56,713 nt of DNA from Bradyrhizobium semiaridum (GTDB lineage Bacteria > Pseudomonadota > Alphaproteobacteria > Rhizobiales > Xanthobacteraceae), in the NCBI RefSeq assembly GCF_020329505.1, contig NZ_JAGKJJ010000035.1, forward strand, positions 1-56,713, read 5' to 3'. Below are positions 25,443 through 32,853 of the stretch, in pieces. The notes below the pieces were generated by a model. It saw only the letters and a list, made by a program, of their open reading frames with translations. It was not told the origin of the DNA and ran no database searches. How positions within the stretch are numbered: the stretch's first letter is position 1; each line of letters begins with the position of its first letter. A program made the translations under genes and the position numbers.

Positions 25443-26216
25443 CTAGCGTCCGGTGAATTGCGCCTTGCGCCTCTCGACGAAGGCCTTGCGGCCTTCCTGC
25501 GCGTCCGCGCCGGTGCGGATCACCGACTGCACTTCGAGCTCGCGGCGGAACTGGGCCTCATAGCTCGCATGCTCGCTCTCCTCGAGCAGTTGCCGGGTTG
25601 CGACCAGCGCGCGGGTCGGGCCGTCGCCGAGGCGATGCGCCAGCGCCTTTGCCTCATCGAGTAGGCTTGCGTCGTCGATGACCTCGCGCACCAGTCCCCA
25701 CTCCCTGGCACGCTCGGCGGACAGCGGCTCGTTCAGCAGCATCAGTTCGAGCGCACGCTGGCGGCCGATCAGGCGCGGCAGCAGCCAGGTCGAGCCGAGA
25801 TCGGGCACCAGGGCGATCCGGCTGAACACCTGGATGAAGCTCGCCGAGCGCGCCGCAAGGATGATGTCGCCGGACATCGCGAGGCTGAAGCCGCCGCCGG
25901 CCGCGACACCGTTGACCGCGACCACGACAGGCACGCGGCATTCGCGCAGCGCCTGCATGGCCGGCCAATAGTGTTGCATGACCCCGGCATAGAGATTGTC
26001 GCCGAGTGCATTGGTCGCCTTCAGGTTCTGTCCCGAGCAGAAGCCGCGGCCCGCCCCGGTCAGCACCAGCGCGCGGATTCCGGGATCATTGGACATTTCA
26101 CCGATCGCGGCGGCGAGATCGCCGAGCAGGTCCGGCGTCATTGCGTTCAGGCTGGCGGGATCGTCGAGGGTGAGGATGCCGACTTTGCCGTCGCGTTCAC
26201 GCTTCACACCGGTCAT
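25443..26216 (-). CDS. Enoyl-CoA hydratase/isomerase family protein (PaaG-like)
   Basis: A 257-aa crotonase. The oxyanion-hole motifs are GRGFCSGQNL and AAGGGFSLAMSGDIILA, then FSRIALVPDLGSTWLLPRLIG, which is close to PaaG (ring-epoxide isomerase of phenylacetyl-CoA breakdown). It is most like 2-(1,2-epoxy-1,2-dihydrophenyl)acetyl-CoA isomerase, but no other paa gene is nearby, so the substrate is open. ATG 26216 follows GGGGAGAGG. Confidence 0.88.
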   Translation of the reverse strand: MTGVKRERDGKVGILTLDDPASLNAMTPDLLGDLAAAIGEMSNDPGIRALVLTGAGRGFCSGQNLKATNALGDNLYAGVMQHYWPAMQALRECRVPVVVAVNGVAAGGGFSLAMSGDIILAARSASFIQVFSRIALVPDLGSTWLLPRLIGRQRALELMLLNEPLSAERAREWGLVREVIDDASLLDEAKALAHRLGDGPTRALVATRQLLEESEHASYEAQFRRELEVQSVIRTGADAQEGRKAFVERRKAQFTGR

Positions 26217-26332
26217 TTTTCCTCTCCCCGGAATAGGCTTGTTGTTGCACTGACTGTGCCATGCTTGGCATGCTACGCCAACGTCTCCTGCCCGCAACAA
26301 GAACGGCGAAAGCAACGCCAGAAAGCACCGCC

Positions 26333-27925
26333 ATGTCCGACCAGTTCTCCAACTCCCAAGTGATCCGCAAACCCGCCGTCAGCTCCAAGGGCGGTATCGT
26401 CGCCGCGCAATCGCGCAAGGCCGCCGAGGTCGGCGCCGAGGTCTTGGCCGCCGGCGGCGATTGCGTCGATGCCGTGATCGCGACCACCTTTGCGCTCGGC
26501 GTGCTGGAACCGTGGATGAGCGGCGTCGGCGGCGGCGGCGCCATGGTGCTGTACCGCGCCCGCGAGAACCGGGTCGAGGTGATCGACTACGGCATGCGCG
26601 CGCCGGATAGCCTGCGCGTCGAGGATTATCCGCTCAGTCCCAGCGGTATCGCCTCCGACATCTTCCCCTGGGCGCGGGTCAAGGATGACCGCAATCTGCA
26701 CGGCCCCGGCTCGATCGCAGTTCCCGGTGTCGTCGCCGGCATGGAGGAGGCGCATCGCCGCCACGCCAAACTGGCGTGGAAAGAGCTGCTGGCGCCGAGC
26801 GTCAAGCTCGCCGGCGAAGGCCTGCTGGTCGACTGGTGGACCACCGCGATGGTCTCGAGCTCCGCCGCCGACCTGCGCCGCTATCCCGCCAGCGCGGCGG
26901 CTTACTTGCAGGACGGCCTGCCGCCGAATCCGCAATGGGGCATCAAGTCGGTCGTTCGCATGCCGCAGGACCGGCTCAAGGCGACGATGACGCAACTCGC
27001 CGCAGCCGGTCCGCGCGACTTCTACGAGGGCGATCTGGCTCGCAGCATCGCCGACGACATCCAGGCCGCGGGCGGTGCGCTGTCGGTGCGCGATCTCGCC
27101 GCGTTCCGCGCGCATCTGCGCGAACCGCTGGCGATCCCCTATCGCGGCGGCACCGTCTATGCGACGCCGGAGCTGACCGCGGGCCCGACCATGGCGCGCA
27201 CGCTCGGCCTCTTGCAAAAGGCGTTCGAGCCCGCGCGCGGCGGCCCGGATGCCGCCGCCTACACCGCCTATGTCGAGGCGCTGCAGGCGGCCTATCGCGA
27301 GCGGCTGAAGGACATGGGCGACGTCGACGGCCGCCGTTCCCTCGGCGCCGAAGCGATCGCGCCCGCCTGCACCACGCATTTCTCCGCGGTCGACCGCGAC
27401 GGCAACATGGCCGCGGTGACGCAGACGCTGCTGTCGACCTTCGGCTCGAAATTCGTGACGCCGAACACCGGGCTCACCATGAACAACGGCATCATGTGGT
27501 TCGATCCGACGCCGGGCAATCCGAACTCGCTTGCCGGCGGCAAGCGCTGCCTGACCAACTACACGCCGGTGGTGGCAGAAGCCGCCGACGGCCGCAGGGT
27601 CGCCGTCGGCGCATCGGGCGGCCGCCGCATCCTGCCCGCGGTATCGCAGCTGCTGTCCTTCGTGATGGATTTCGGCATGGACCTCGACGCCGCGATCCAT
27701 CAGCCGCGGATCGACGCCAGCGAGGGCGCGGTCGTGATCGGCGACGTGCGCCTGCCGCAGCCGGTGCGCGAGGCGCTGCGCGGACGCTACGACTATGAGG
27801 AAGCACGCATCCAGAACCTGCCGCTGAAGTTCGCCTGCCCGAGCCTCGTGCTGCGCAATGGCGACACCAACAGCGGCGCTACCGAACCGTTCCAGCCGTG
27901 GGGCGATGCGGTGGCGGAGAGGTGA
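26333..27925 (+). CDS. Gamma-glutamyltransferase family protein
   Basis: A 530-aa Ntn-hydrolase. The autocatalytic threonine is T347 in CTTHFSAVDRDGNMAAVTQT, matching the TTHYSVVD site of GGT. The glycine-rich start SGVGGGGAMVLYRA and LTMNNGIMWFDPTPGNPNS are typical. It has no signal peptide, unlike secreted GGTs, so it may act inside the cell. It ends facing the FAD oxidase gene, whose relatives act on gamma-glutamyl amines; a link is possible but unproven. It is divergent from the enoyl-CoA hydratase with 116 bases between. Confidence 0.9.
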   Translation: MSDQFSNSQVIRKPAVSSKGGIVAAQSRKAAEVGAEVLAAGGDCVDAVIATTFALGVLEPWMSGVGGGGAMVLYRARENRVEVIDYGMRAPDSLRVEDYPLSPSGIASDIFPWARVKDDRNLHGPGSIAVPGVVAGMEEAHRRHAKLAWKELLAPSVKLAGEGLLVDWWTTAMVSSSAADLRRYPASAAAYLQDGLPPNPQWGIKSVVRMPQDRLKATMTQLAAAGPRDFYEGDLARSIADDIQAAGGALSVRDLAAFRAHLREPLAIPYRGGTVYATPELTAGPTMARTLGLLQKAFEPARGGPDAAAYTAYVEALQAAYRERLKDMGDVDGRRSLGAEAIAPACTTHFSAVDRDGNMAAVTQTLLSTFGSKFVTPNTGLTMNNGIMWFDPTPGNPNSLAGGKRCLTNYTPVVAEAADGRRVAVGASGGRRILPAVSQLLSFVMDFGMDLDAAIHQPRIDASEGAVVIGDVRLPQPVREALRGRYDYEEARIQNLPLKFACPSLVLRNGDTNSGATEPFQPWGDAVAER

Positions 27926-27973
27926 GCCAGCGGAAGCGAAGTAGTTGCGCGAGGTGATCGCCCCATCCAACAG

Positions 27974-28082
27974 TGTCGTCCCTGCGAAAGCAGGGACCCA
28001 TAAACAGGGGTGGGTTGTTAAATAAGTTGTGGCAACAGCATCGCGCCAGAACTGACATTCCCGGGTCAAGCCCGGGACGACA
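27974..28082. repeat. Intergenic palindromic repeat, copy C
   Basis: The ends TGTCGTCCCTGCGAAAGCAGGGACCC and CCCGGGTCAAGCCCGGGACGACA are inverted, each with its own small hairpin. The element lies between two head-on genes and resembles copies A and B at the level of its end sequence (GTCGTCC/GGACGAC). Confidence 0.7.
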
Positions 28083-28118
28083 CCAAATGTGCGGCCCGGC
28101 CGGTGAGTCTACACACAA

Positions 28119-29408
28119 TCACACGCCGAGCCGGTCGCGCACCCGGCCCGTCAGCACGGCGGCGGTGACGCCGACGCGCCAGAAGGCGTGCAGCGGCATC
28201 GGCTTGATACCGGTGATCGGCATATCGATCTCGGCCCTGCCGTCGATCAGGCGGCGGGCGAGCTGCGCACCCATCGCGGTCGAAAGCGCGACGCCGCGGC
28301 CGTTGCAGCCGAGCGAGATCAAAAGATTCTCCGCGGGCTCGTGGACATGCGGATAGTGGTCGGCGGTGATCGCAAGGCGGCTGTTCCAGCCGTGGGTCCA
28401 GTTGACGCCCTCGAGCTGCGGCCACAGCCGCTCGGCGTAGCTGATGAGATAGGCGACATCGGCAGGCTTGCTGATCCAGCGCATCGGGCCGCGGCCGCCC
28501 ATCAAGAGCCGATTGCGCTGGTCGATGCGGTAATAGACCGTGATGTGGCCGCTCTCGTAGAGTACCGGCCGGCTCGGCATGATGGAGCGCGCGACGTCGT
28601 CGGACAACGGCGCGGTGCAGGCGATCGAGGAGAACACCGGCACGATGCTGCGGCGGAGCGATGGCCAGAGATCATCCGTGAATCCGTTGGTCGCGAGCAG
28701 CACCTTGTCCGCGTGCACCACGGCGCGCGGCGTTTCGATCCGCCAGCGGGCGCCGTTGCGACAGAGCGACAACGCCGGCGTCTCGCCATGCACGGCAGCG
28801 CCGGCACCGATCGCGGCGCGCGCCAGCCCGCGGGCGTAGCTCAGCGGATGCAGATCGCCGCCACGCGCATCGAGCATGGCACAGAGATAACGGTCGCTGC
28901 CGGTGATCTCGCGCGTCGCGGCGGCGTCGAGCAGTTTGACGGGCATGTCGCGGGCGATGCATTGCCTGGCGGTCCTCTCGATCCCGGCGGCGCTGGCTTC
29001 ATTGTAGGCGGCGCGCAGCGTGCCGTTCTGCCGCGCCTCACACGGGATCTGGTAGCGGCGGATCAAATCATGTGTGAAGTTGGTGGTGCCGTAGGAGAAA
29101 TCGATCATGCGGCGGCCGAGATCGGCGCCGAAATCCGCCTCGATCTGATCCGGGTCGTGCTTCAGCCCCGGATTGGTCTGCCCGCCATTGTTGCCGGAGG
29201 CGCCCCAGCCCGGCTCCTGCGCCTCCAGCACTGTCGCTGATACGCCCTGCTCGGCGAGATGCAGCGCCGTCGATAGGCCCGTGAAACCGCCGCCGATGAT
29301 CGCGACCGGCACGCTCTTGTCTGCGGTCAGCGGTGGGGTCGGGGTCGGCGCGACTGCAGTGTCGGCGTAGAGGCTCGGCGGCAGAGGAAGACGAACAGGA
29401 GAGGACAT
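28119..29408 (-). CDS. FAD-dependent oxidoreductase, PuuB/OrdL-like
   Basis: A 429-aa D-amino-acid-oxidase-type flavoprotein. The FAD site is VAIIGGGFTGLSTALHLAEQG, followed by EPGWGASGNNGGQTNPGL, which fits gamma-glutamylputrescine oxidase and related enzymes. The C-terminus has LISLGCNGRGVALSTAMGAQLA. It is the last gene of an operon with an amino-acid-type ABC transporter, 14 bases after the ATPase gene. It probably oxidises the imported amine or amino acid. Confidence 0.9.
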   Translation of the reverse strand: MSSPVRLPLPPSLYADTAVAPTPTPPLTADKSVPVAIIGGGFTGLSTALHLAEQGVSATVLEAQEPGWGASGNNGGQTNPGLKHDPDQIEADFGADLGRRMIDFSYGTTNFTHDLIRRYQIPCEARQNGTLRAAYNEASAAGIERTARQCIARDMPVKLLDAAATREITGSDRYLCAMLDARGGDLHPLSYARGLARAAIGAGAAVHGETPALSLCRNGARWRIETPRAVVHADKVLLATNGFTDDLWPSLRRSIVPVFSSIACTAPLSDDVARSIMPSRPVLYESGHITVYYRIDQRNRLLMGGRGPMRWISKPADVAYLISYAERLWPQLEGVNWTHGWNSRLAITADHYPHVHEPAENLLISLGCNGRGVALSTAMGAQLARRLIDGRAEIDMPITGIKPMPLHAFWRVGVTAAVLTGRVRDRLGV

Positions 29409-29422
29409 CGAAAGCGACCGGA

Positions 29423-30154
29423 TCAGAGCGGATGCAGCACGCGGCGCAGAAAGTCTTGCGTGCGCGGATGCTGGGGCTGGTTGAGGACGGATTTGGCGGT
29501 GCCCTGCTCGACGATGACCCCGCCGTCGATGAACAGCACACGGTCGGCGACGTCGCGGGCAAAGCCCATTTCGTGGGTGACGACGACCATGGTCATGCCG
29601 TCGTCGGCGAGCTTGCGCATCACCGACAGCACCTCGCCGACCAGTTCGGGATCGAGCGCCGAGGTCGGCTCGTCGAACAGGATCGCTTTCGGCTGCATCG
29701 CCAGCGCGCGGGCGATGGCGACACGCTGCTGCTGGCCGCCGGAGAGCTTTGGCGGATGCACGTCGGCCTTGTCGGCAAGCCCGACCTGCGCCAGCAGCGC
29801 GCGGCCGCGGGCGAGCGCCGCCTCGCGCGGCTCCTTCTTCACATAGAGCGGTCCCTCGATGACGTTCTCCAGCGCGGTGCGATGCGGAAACAAATTGAAG
29901 CGCTGGAACACCATCGACACTTGGGTGCGGATCGCAACGATCGAGCGGTCGTCGCGATTGACCCGCGCGCCCTCGACCGTGATATCGCCGGCATCGTAGC
30001 TTTCGAGCCCGTTGATGCAGCGCAGGATGGTCGATTTGCCCGACCCCGACGGGCCGATGATGCAGACCACCTCGCTCTTGGCGACCGAGGCGGTGATGCC
30101 CTTCAGCACCTCGACCTTGCCAAAGCTCTTGTGAACGTCCTTCAGCTCGATCAT
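29423..30154 (-). CDS. Polar amino acid ABC transporter ATP-binding protein
   Basis: A 243-aa GlnQ/HisP-type ATPase. Walker A is GPSGSGKSTILR, the signature LSGGQQQRVAIARAL, Walker B AILFDEPTSALDPELVGEV. ATG 30154 overlaps the TGA of the permease gene by four bases, so translation is coupled. Confidence 0.95.
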   Translation of the reverse strand: MIELKDVHKSFGKVEVLKGITASVAKSEVVCIIGPSGSGKSTILRCINGLESYDAGDITVEGARVNRDDRSIVAIRTQVSMVFQRFNLFPHRTALENVIEGPLYVKKEPREAALARGRALLAQVGLADKADVHPPKLSGGQQQRVAIARALAMQPKAILFDEPTSALDPELVGEVLSVMRKLADDGMTMVVVTHEMGFARDVADRVLFIDGGVIVEQGTAKSVLNQPQHPRTQDFLRRVLHPL

Positions 30155-30804
30155 TTGCGGCTGGCCTTGTTCTCGAAGTGCCGGACCAGCAGGATGAGCG
30201 GAATGCTCATGGTGAGATACATCAGCGCGACCAACGTGAACACGCTGGTGTTCTTGAAGGTCGACGAGGCAATCAGCTTGCCCTGCAGCGCGAGCTCCGC
30301 GACCGTGATGGTCGAGGCCTGCGAAGAGTCCTTCAGCATCATGATCATGATGTTGCCGTAGGGCGGCAGGATGATCCTGACCGCCTGCGGCAGCACCACG
30401 CGGCGCATGGTGAGCCACCAGCCCATGCCGATGGTCTGCGCCGCTTCGATCTGCCCCTTGTCGATCGCCTCGATGCCGGCGCGGAAGTTTTCCGCCTGGT
30501 AGGCCGAATAGGCGATGCCGAGCCCGATGATCGCCGCCTGCAGCGCCGTCAGCGCGATGCCGAAATCGGGCATCACGAAGTAGATGTAGAACAGCAGCAC
30601 GATGATCGGAATGCCGCGGATCACGTTGATGAACGAGGCGCTGAGCCCGGTGAAGAAGCCGATGCCGGAGACCCGCATCAGCGCCCACACCAGCCCGAGC
30701 ACGGTCGACAGCAGCAGCGATCCGATGGTGACGACGACGGTCAGCCAGACACCCTGCAGCAGGATCGGCACGAACTCGACGGCGTCATGGAAGAATTTTT
30801 GCAT
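30151..30804 (-). CDS. Polar amino acid ABC transporter permease
   Basis: A 217-aa HisM/GlnP-type permease with about 5 membrane segments. The EAA loop is EAAQTIGMGWWLTMRRVVLPQAVRIILPPYGN. RGIPIIVLLFYIYFV is a family motif. It follows the receptor gene after a repeat-containing gap of about 150 bases and pairs with the ATPase next to it. Confidence 0.95.
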   Translation of the reverse strand: MQKFFHDAVEFVPILLQGVWLTVVVTIGSLLLSTVLGLVWALMRVSGIGFFTGLSASFINVIRGIPIIVLLFYIYFVMPDFGIALTALQAAIIGLGIAYSAYQAENFRAGIEAIDKGQIEAAQTIGMGWWLTMRRVVLPQAVRIILPPYGNIMIMMLKDSSQASTITVAELALQGKLIASSTFKNTSVFTLVALMYLTMSIPLILLVRHFENKASRK

Positions 30805-30838
30805 CGGCTAGCTGTATCCAGATCCGTCTCATACTTTC

Positions 30839-30911
30839 CCGTCATCCCCGCGCAAAGGCTTCGCCTTTGTCGCTGGAGGCGCGAGCTCTTGCGAGCCTTG
30901 AAGGATGACGG
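30839..30911. repeat. Intergenic palindromic repeat between receptor and permease genes
   Basis: CCGTCATCC (30839-30847) and GGATGACGG (30903-30911) form the outer stem. Inside are CAAAGGCTTCGCCTTTG and GGCGCGAGCTCTTGCGAGCC, two further hairpins. It sits inside an operon, between the receptor and the permease, where it could lower downstream expression. Confidence 0.7.
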
Positions 30912-30956
30912 GTCACTGGTTTCGTGCAGCTTCGACAGGTCAATAGGCGCCCGCCC

Positions 30957-31736
30957 TCACGACGCGTTGGCTTTCTGGCCCCACTTCTCCAAGATCTTCG
31001 CGATCATGCCGTTGGCCTTCAGTTTCGCCAGCGAGGTGTTGATCTTGCCAAGCAGTTCGGTGTCGCTCTTGCGCACGCCGATCGCCACCGTGCCGACGGT
31101 GACGGGCTTGTAGCCGTCGACGAGGCGGACGTCGGCGAAATTGCCCTGCTGCAGATTGTAGGCGAGGATCGGATAGTCGGCGAAGCCGGCCTTGAGGCGG
31201 CCTGCGTTCACGTCGCGCAGGATGTCGGGAATGGTGTCGTAGACCTTCACCTCGCTGAACAGCCCGGTCTTCTTCAGGGCATCGACGAACGCCGTGCCGA
31301 CCTGGGCGCCGACCACCGTGCCCTTCAAGTCTTCCTGCGAGGTGTAGGCCTTGCTGTCGGTCTTCGGCACGACCAGACCCTCGCCATAGGTGTAGACCGG
31401 GTCGGAGAAGTCGATCACCTCTTTCCGCGCCGCGGTGGCGAACATCGCGGCGGCGATGATGTCGATCTTGTTCGCGGTCAGCGAGGGGATCAGCGCCGAG
31501 AACTGCATCGGCTCGATCTGCACGGTGAAGCCGGCGTCCTTGCCGATCTCGGTGGCAAGATCGACCATGATGCCCTGGATCGAATTGGTCTTGGTGTCGA
31601 GGAAGGTGAAGGGGATTCCGGTCGGCGTCGAGCCGACTCTCAGCACCTGCTGCGCCTGCGACGGCGCGCTGATCGCCGGGATCGAGACAAGGGCAAGCGC
31701 CGCCAAAGCGGCCTGGACGAGACGCGGAAACGACAT
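30957..31736 (-). CDS. Amino acid/amine ABC transporter substrate-binding protein
   Basis: A 259-aa exported receptor of the SBP_bac_3 family. A signal peptide (MSFPRLVQAALAALALVSIPA, cleavage after SQAQ) precedes LRVGSTPTGIPFTFLDTKT, IQGIMVDLATEIGKDAG and GFADYPILAYNLQQ. ATG 31736 follows GGGAGG. It lies at the head of the operon with permease, ATPase and FAD oxidase, divergent from an XRE-cupin regulator. Ligand unknown. Confidence 0.93.
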   Translation of the reverse strand: MSFPRLVQAALAALALVSIPAISAPSQAQQVLRVGSTPTGIPFTFLDTKTNSIQGIMVDLATEIGKDAGFTVQIEPMQFSALIPSLTANKIDIIAAAMFATAARKEVIDFSDPVYTYGEGLVVPKTDSKAYTSQEDLKGTVVGAQVGTAFVDALKKTGLFSEVKVYDTIPDILRDVNAGRLKAGFADYPILAYNLQQGNFADVRLVDGYKPVTVGTVAIGVRKSDTELLGKINTSLAKLKANGMIAKILEKWGQKANAS

Positions 31737-31820
31737 TGCACGACCTCCCGAAGCTGGTCCCGGCGCCACATCGCCCGCTGATTTTGAGCTTGTTGTTGCG
31801 GGCGACGCCGTTCCGGCCTA

Positions 31821-31886
31821 TTTTCACCAATATGAAATTGTGGTCACGAAACCGCGTCCGATGCAAGCGGTTTTCATGCACATGAA
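31821..31886. promoter_or_regulatory. Two inverted repeats between the receptor and regulator genes
   Basis: TTTCA-CCAATA-TGAAA (31822-31837) and the perfect TTCATG-CA-CATGAA (31873-31886) lie in the 164-base divergent region. Both share the TTCA/TGAA core, as expected for a single regulator with two operators. They are candidate sites for the XRE-cupin protein; not proven. Confidence 0.45.
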
Positions 31887-31900
31887 GGAAGCGGATTGAC

Positions 31901-32590
31901 GTGAGCGGCGGCAAGAGAATGCGCAAAGCGGCGGCAGCACGGCCCGCGACGGCACGCCGCGCCGGCAGCAGGCCGGCCAAATCTCCCGTCAGGAAGCCTG
32001 CGAAGCAGCCGGGCGAGCCGCCGATGGATCTCGCGGTCGGACGCCGCATCCGCGACCTGCGCCGCGGCAGGCAGATGTCGCTGGAGACGGTGGCCGCGCG
32101 CACCGATCTGTCGATCGGCTTCATCAGCCAGATCGAGCGCGGCCTCTCCTCGCCCTCGCTGCGCGTGCTGGCGACGCTGGCCGATGTGCTCGGCGTCGGC
32201 ATCGCCGCGCTGTTCGGCGCGAGCCCGCACGACGACGGCGCCAGTGGCGTCGTCACCCGCGAGGTCCAACGCGCCGAGCTGAAGCTGTGGCGCACCGGAA
32301 TTTCAAAGCAGCTCCTAAGTCCCGCGGGCAGCGAGAGCCGGCTCAATCTGTTCCTGGTGCATCTCGATCCCGGCGGCAACACCGGTGACGAGTTTTATAC
32401 CCATGATGGCGAGGAAGCCGGCCTGGTGCTGTCAGGCGAGATGACGCTGACGGTGGATACCGAAACGTGGACCTTGAAGCAGGGCGACAGCTTTCGATTC
32501 GCCAGCCGCCGGCCGCATCGGTTTTCCAATCCGGCGCGTGATGCAAAGGCCGTGGTGCTGTGGGTGAATTGCGTGACTGCGGCGGGGTGA
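31901..32590 (+). CDS. XRE-family regulator with C-terminal cupin (PuuR-like)
   Basis: A 229-aa protein. A basic Ala/Arg-rich N-terminal tail of about 40 residues is followed by an HTH (GRRIRDLRRGRQMSLETVAA... SIGFISQIERGLSSPSL) and a cupin domain (GDEFYTHDGEEAGLVLSGEM... LKQGDSFRFASRRPHRF). This is the PuuR/SutR type of repressor that senses amines or amino acids through the cupin. The GTG at 31901 follows AAGGA; the ATG at 31919 is an alternative. It probably controls the divergent transporter-oxidase operon. Confidence 0.88.
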   Translation: MSGGKRMRKAAAARPATARRAGSRPAKSPVRKPAKQPGEPPMDLAVGRRIRDLRRGRQMSLETVAARTDLSIGFISQIERGLSSPSLRVLATLADVLGVGIAALFGASPHDDGASGVVTREVQRAELKLWRTGISKQLLSPAGSESRLNLFLVHLDPGGNTGDEFYTHDGEEAGLVLSGEMTLTVDTETWTLKQGDSFRFASRRPHRFSNPARDAKAVVLWVNCVTAAG

Positions 32591-32610
32591 AGCCCCCGCT
32601 CTATTTCGCG

Positions 32611-32730
32611 TCGTCCTGGCGAAAGCCAGGACCCATGCCCACCGCATTCGATTGTGAACGGGATCGCGGCCCCAGCGCCGCACAATCATAGACATCCGGA
32701 GTAATGGGTCCTGGCCTTCGCCGGGACGAC
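32611..32730. repeat. Intergenic palindromic repeat, copy B
   Basis: Starts CGTCCTGGCGAAAGCCAGGAC and ends TGGGTCCTGGCCTTCGCCGGGACGAC. Its internal GGGATCGCGGCCCCAGCG matches copy A (1222-1342) at the same relative place. The two copies are in the same orientation. Confidence 0.78.
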
Positions 32731-32760
32731 GCGAGGATATTTCTGGCTCAATCGTCAACC

Positions 32761-32842
32761 GTCATTGCGAGGAGCGAAGCGACGAAGCAATCCATCTATC
32801 CCCGCATAGAGAAGTGGATTGCTTCGCTTCGCTCGCAATGAC
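32761..32842. repeat. Long inverted repeat of the GTCATTGCGAGGAGCGAAGC type
   Basis: GTCATTGCGAGGAGCGAAGC at the left pairs with GCTTCGCTCGCAATGAC at the right, with AAGCAATCCA/TGGATTGCTT inside. This is a well-known type of small palindromic element in Bradyrhizobium and other alphaproteobacteria. It lies between a plus-strand regulator gene and a convergent gene, directly beside copy B. Confidence 0.8.
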
Positions 32843-32853
32843 AGTGAGAGGGG

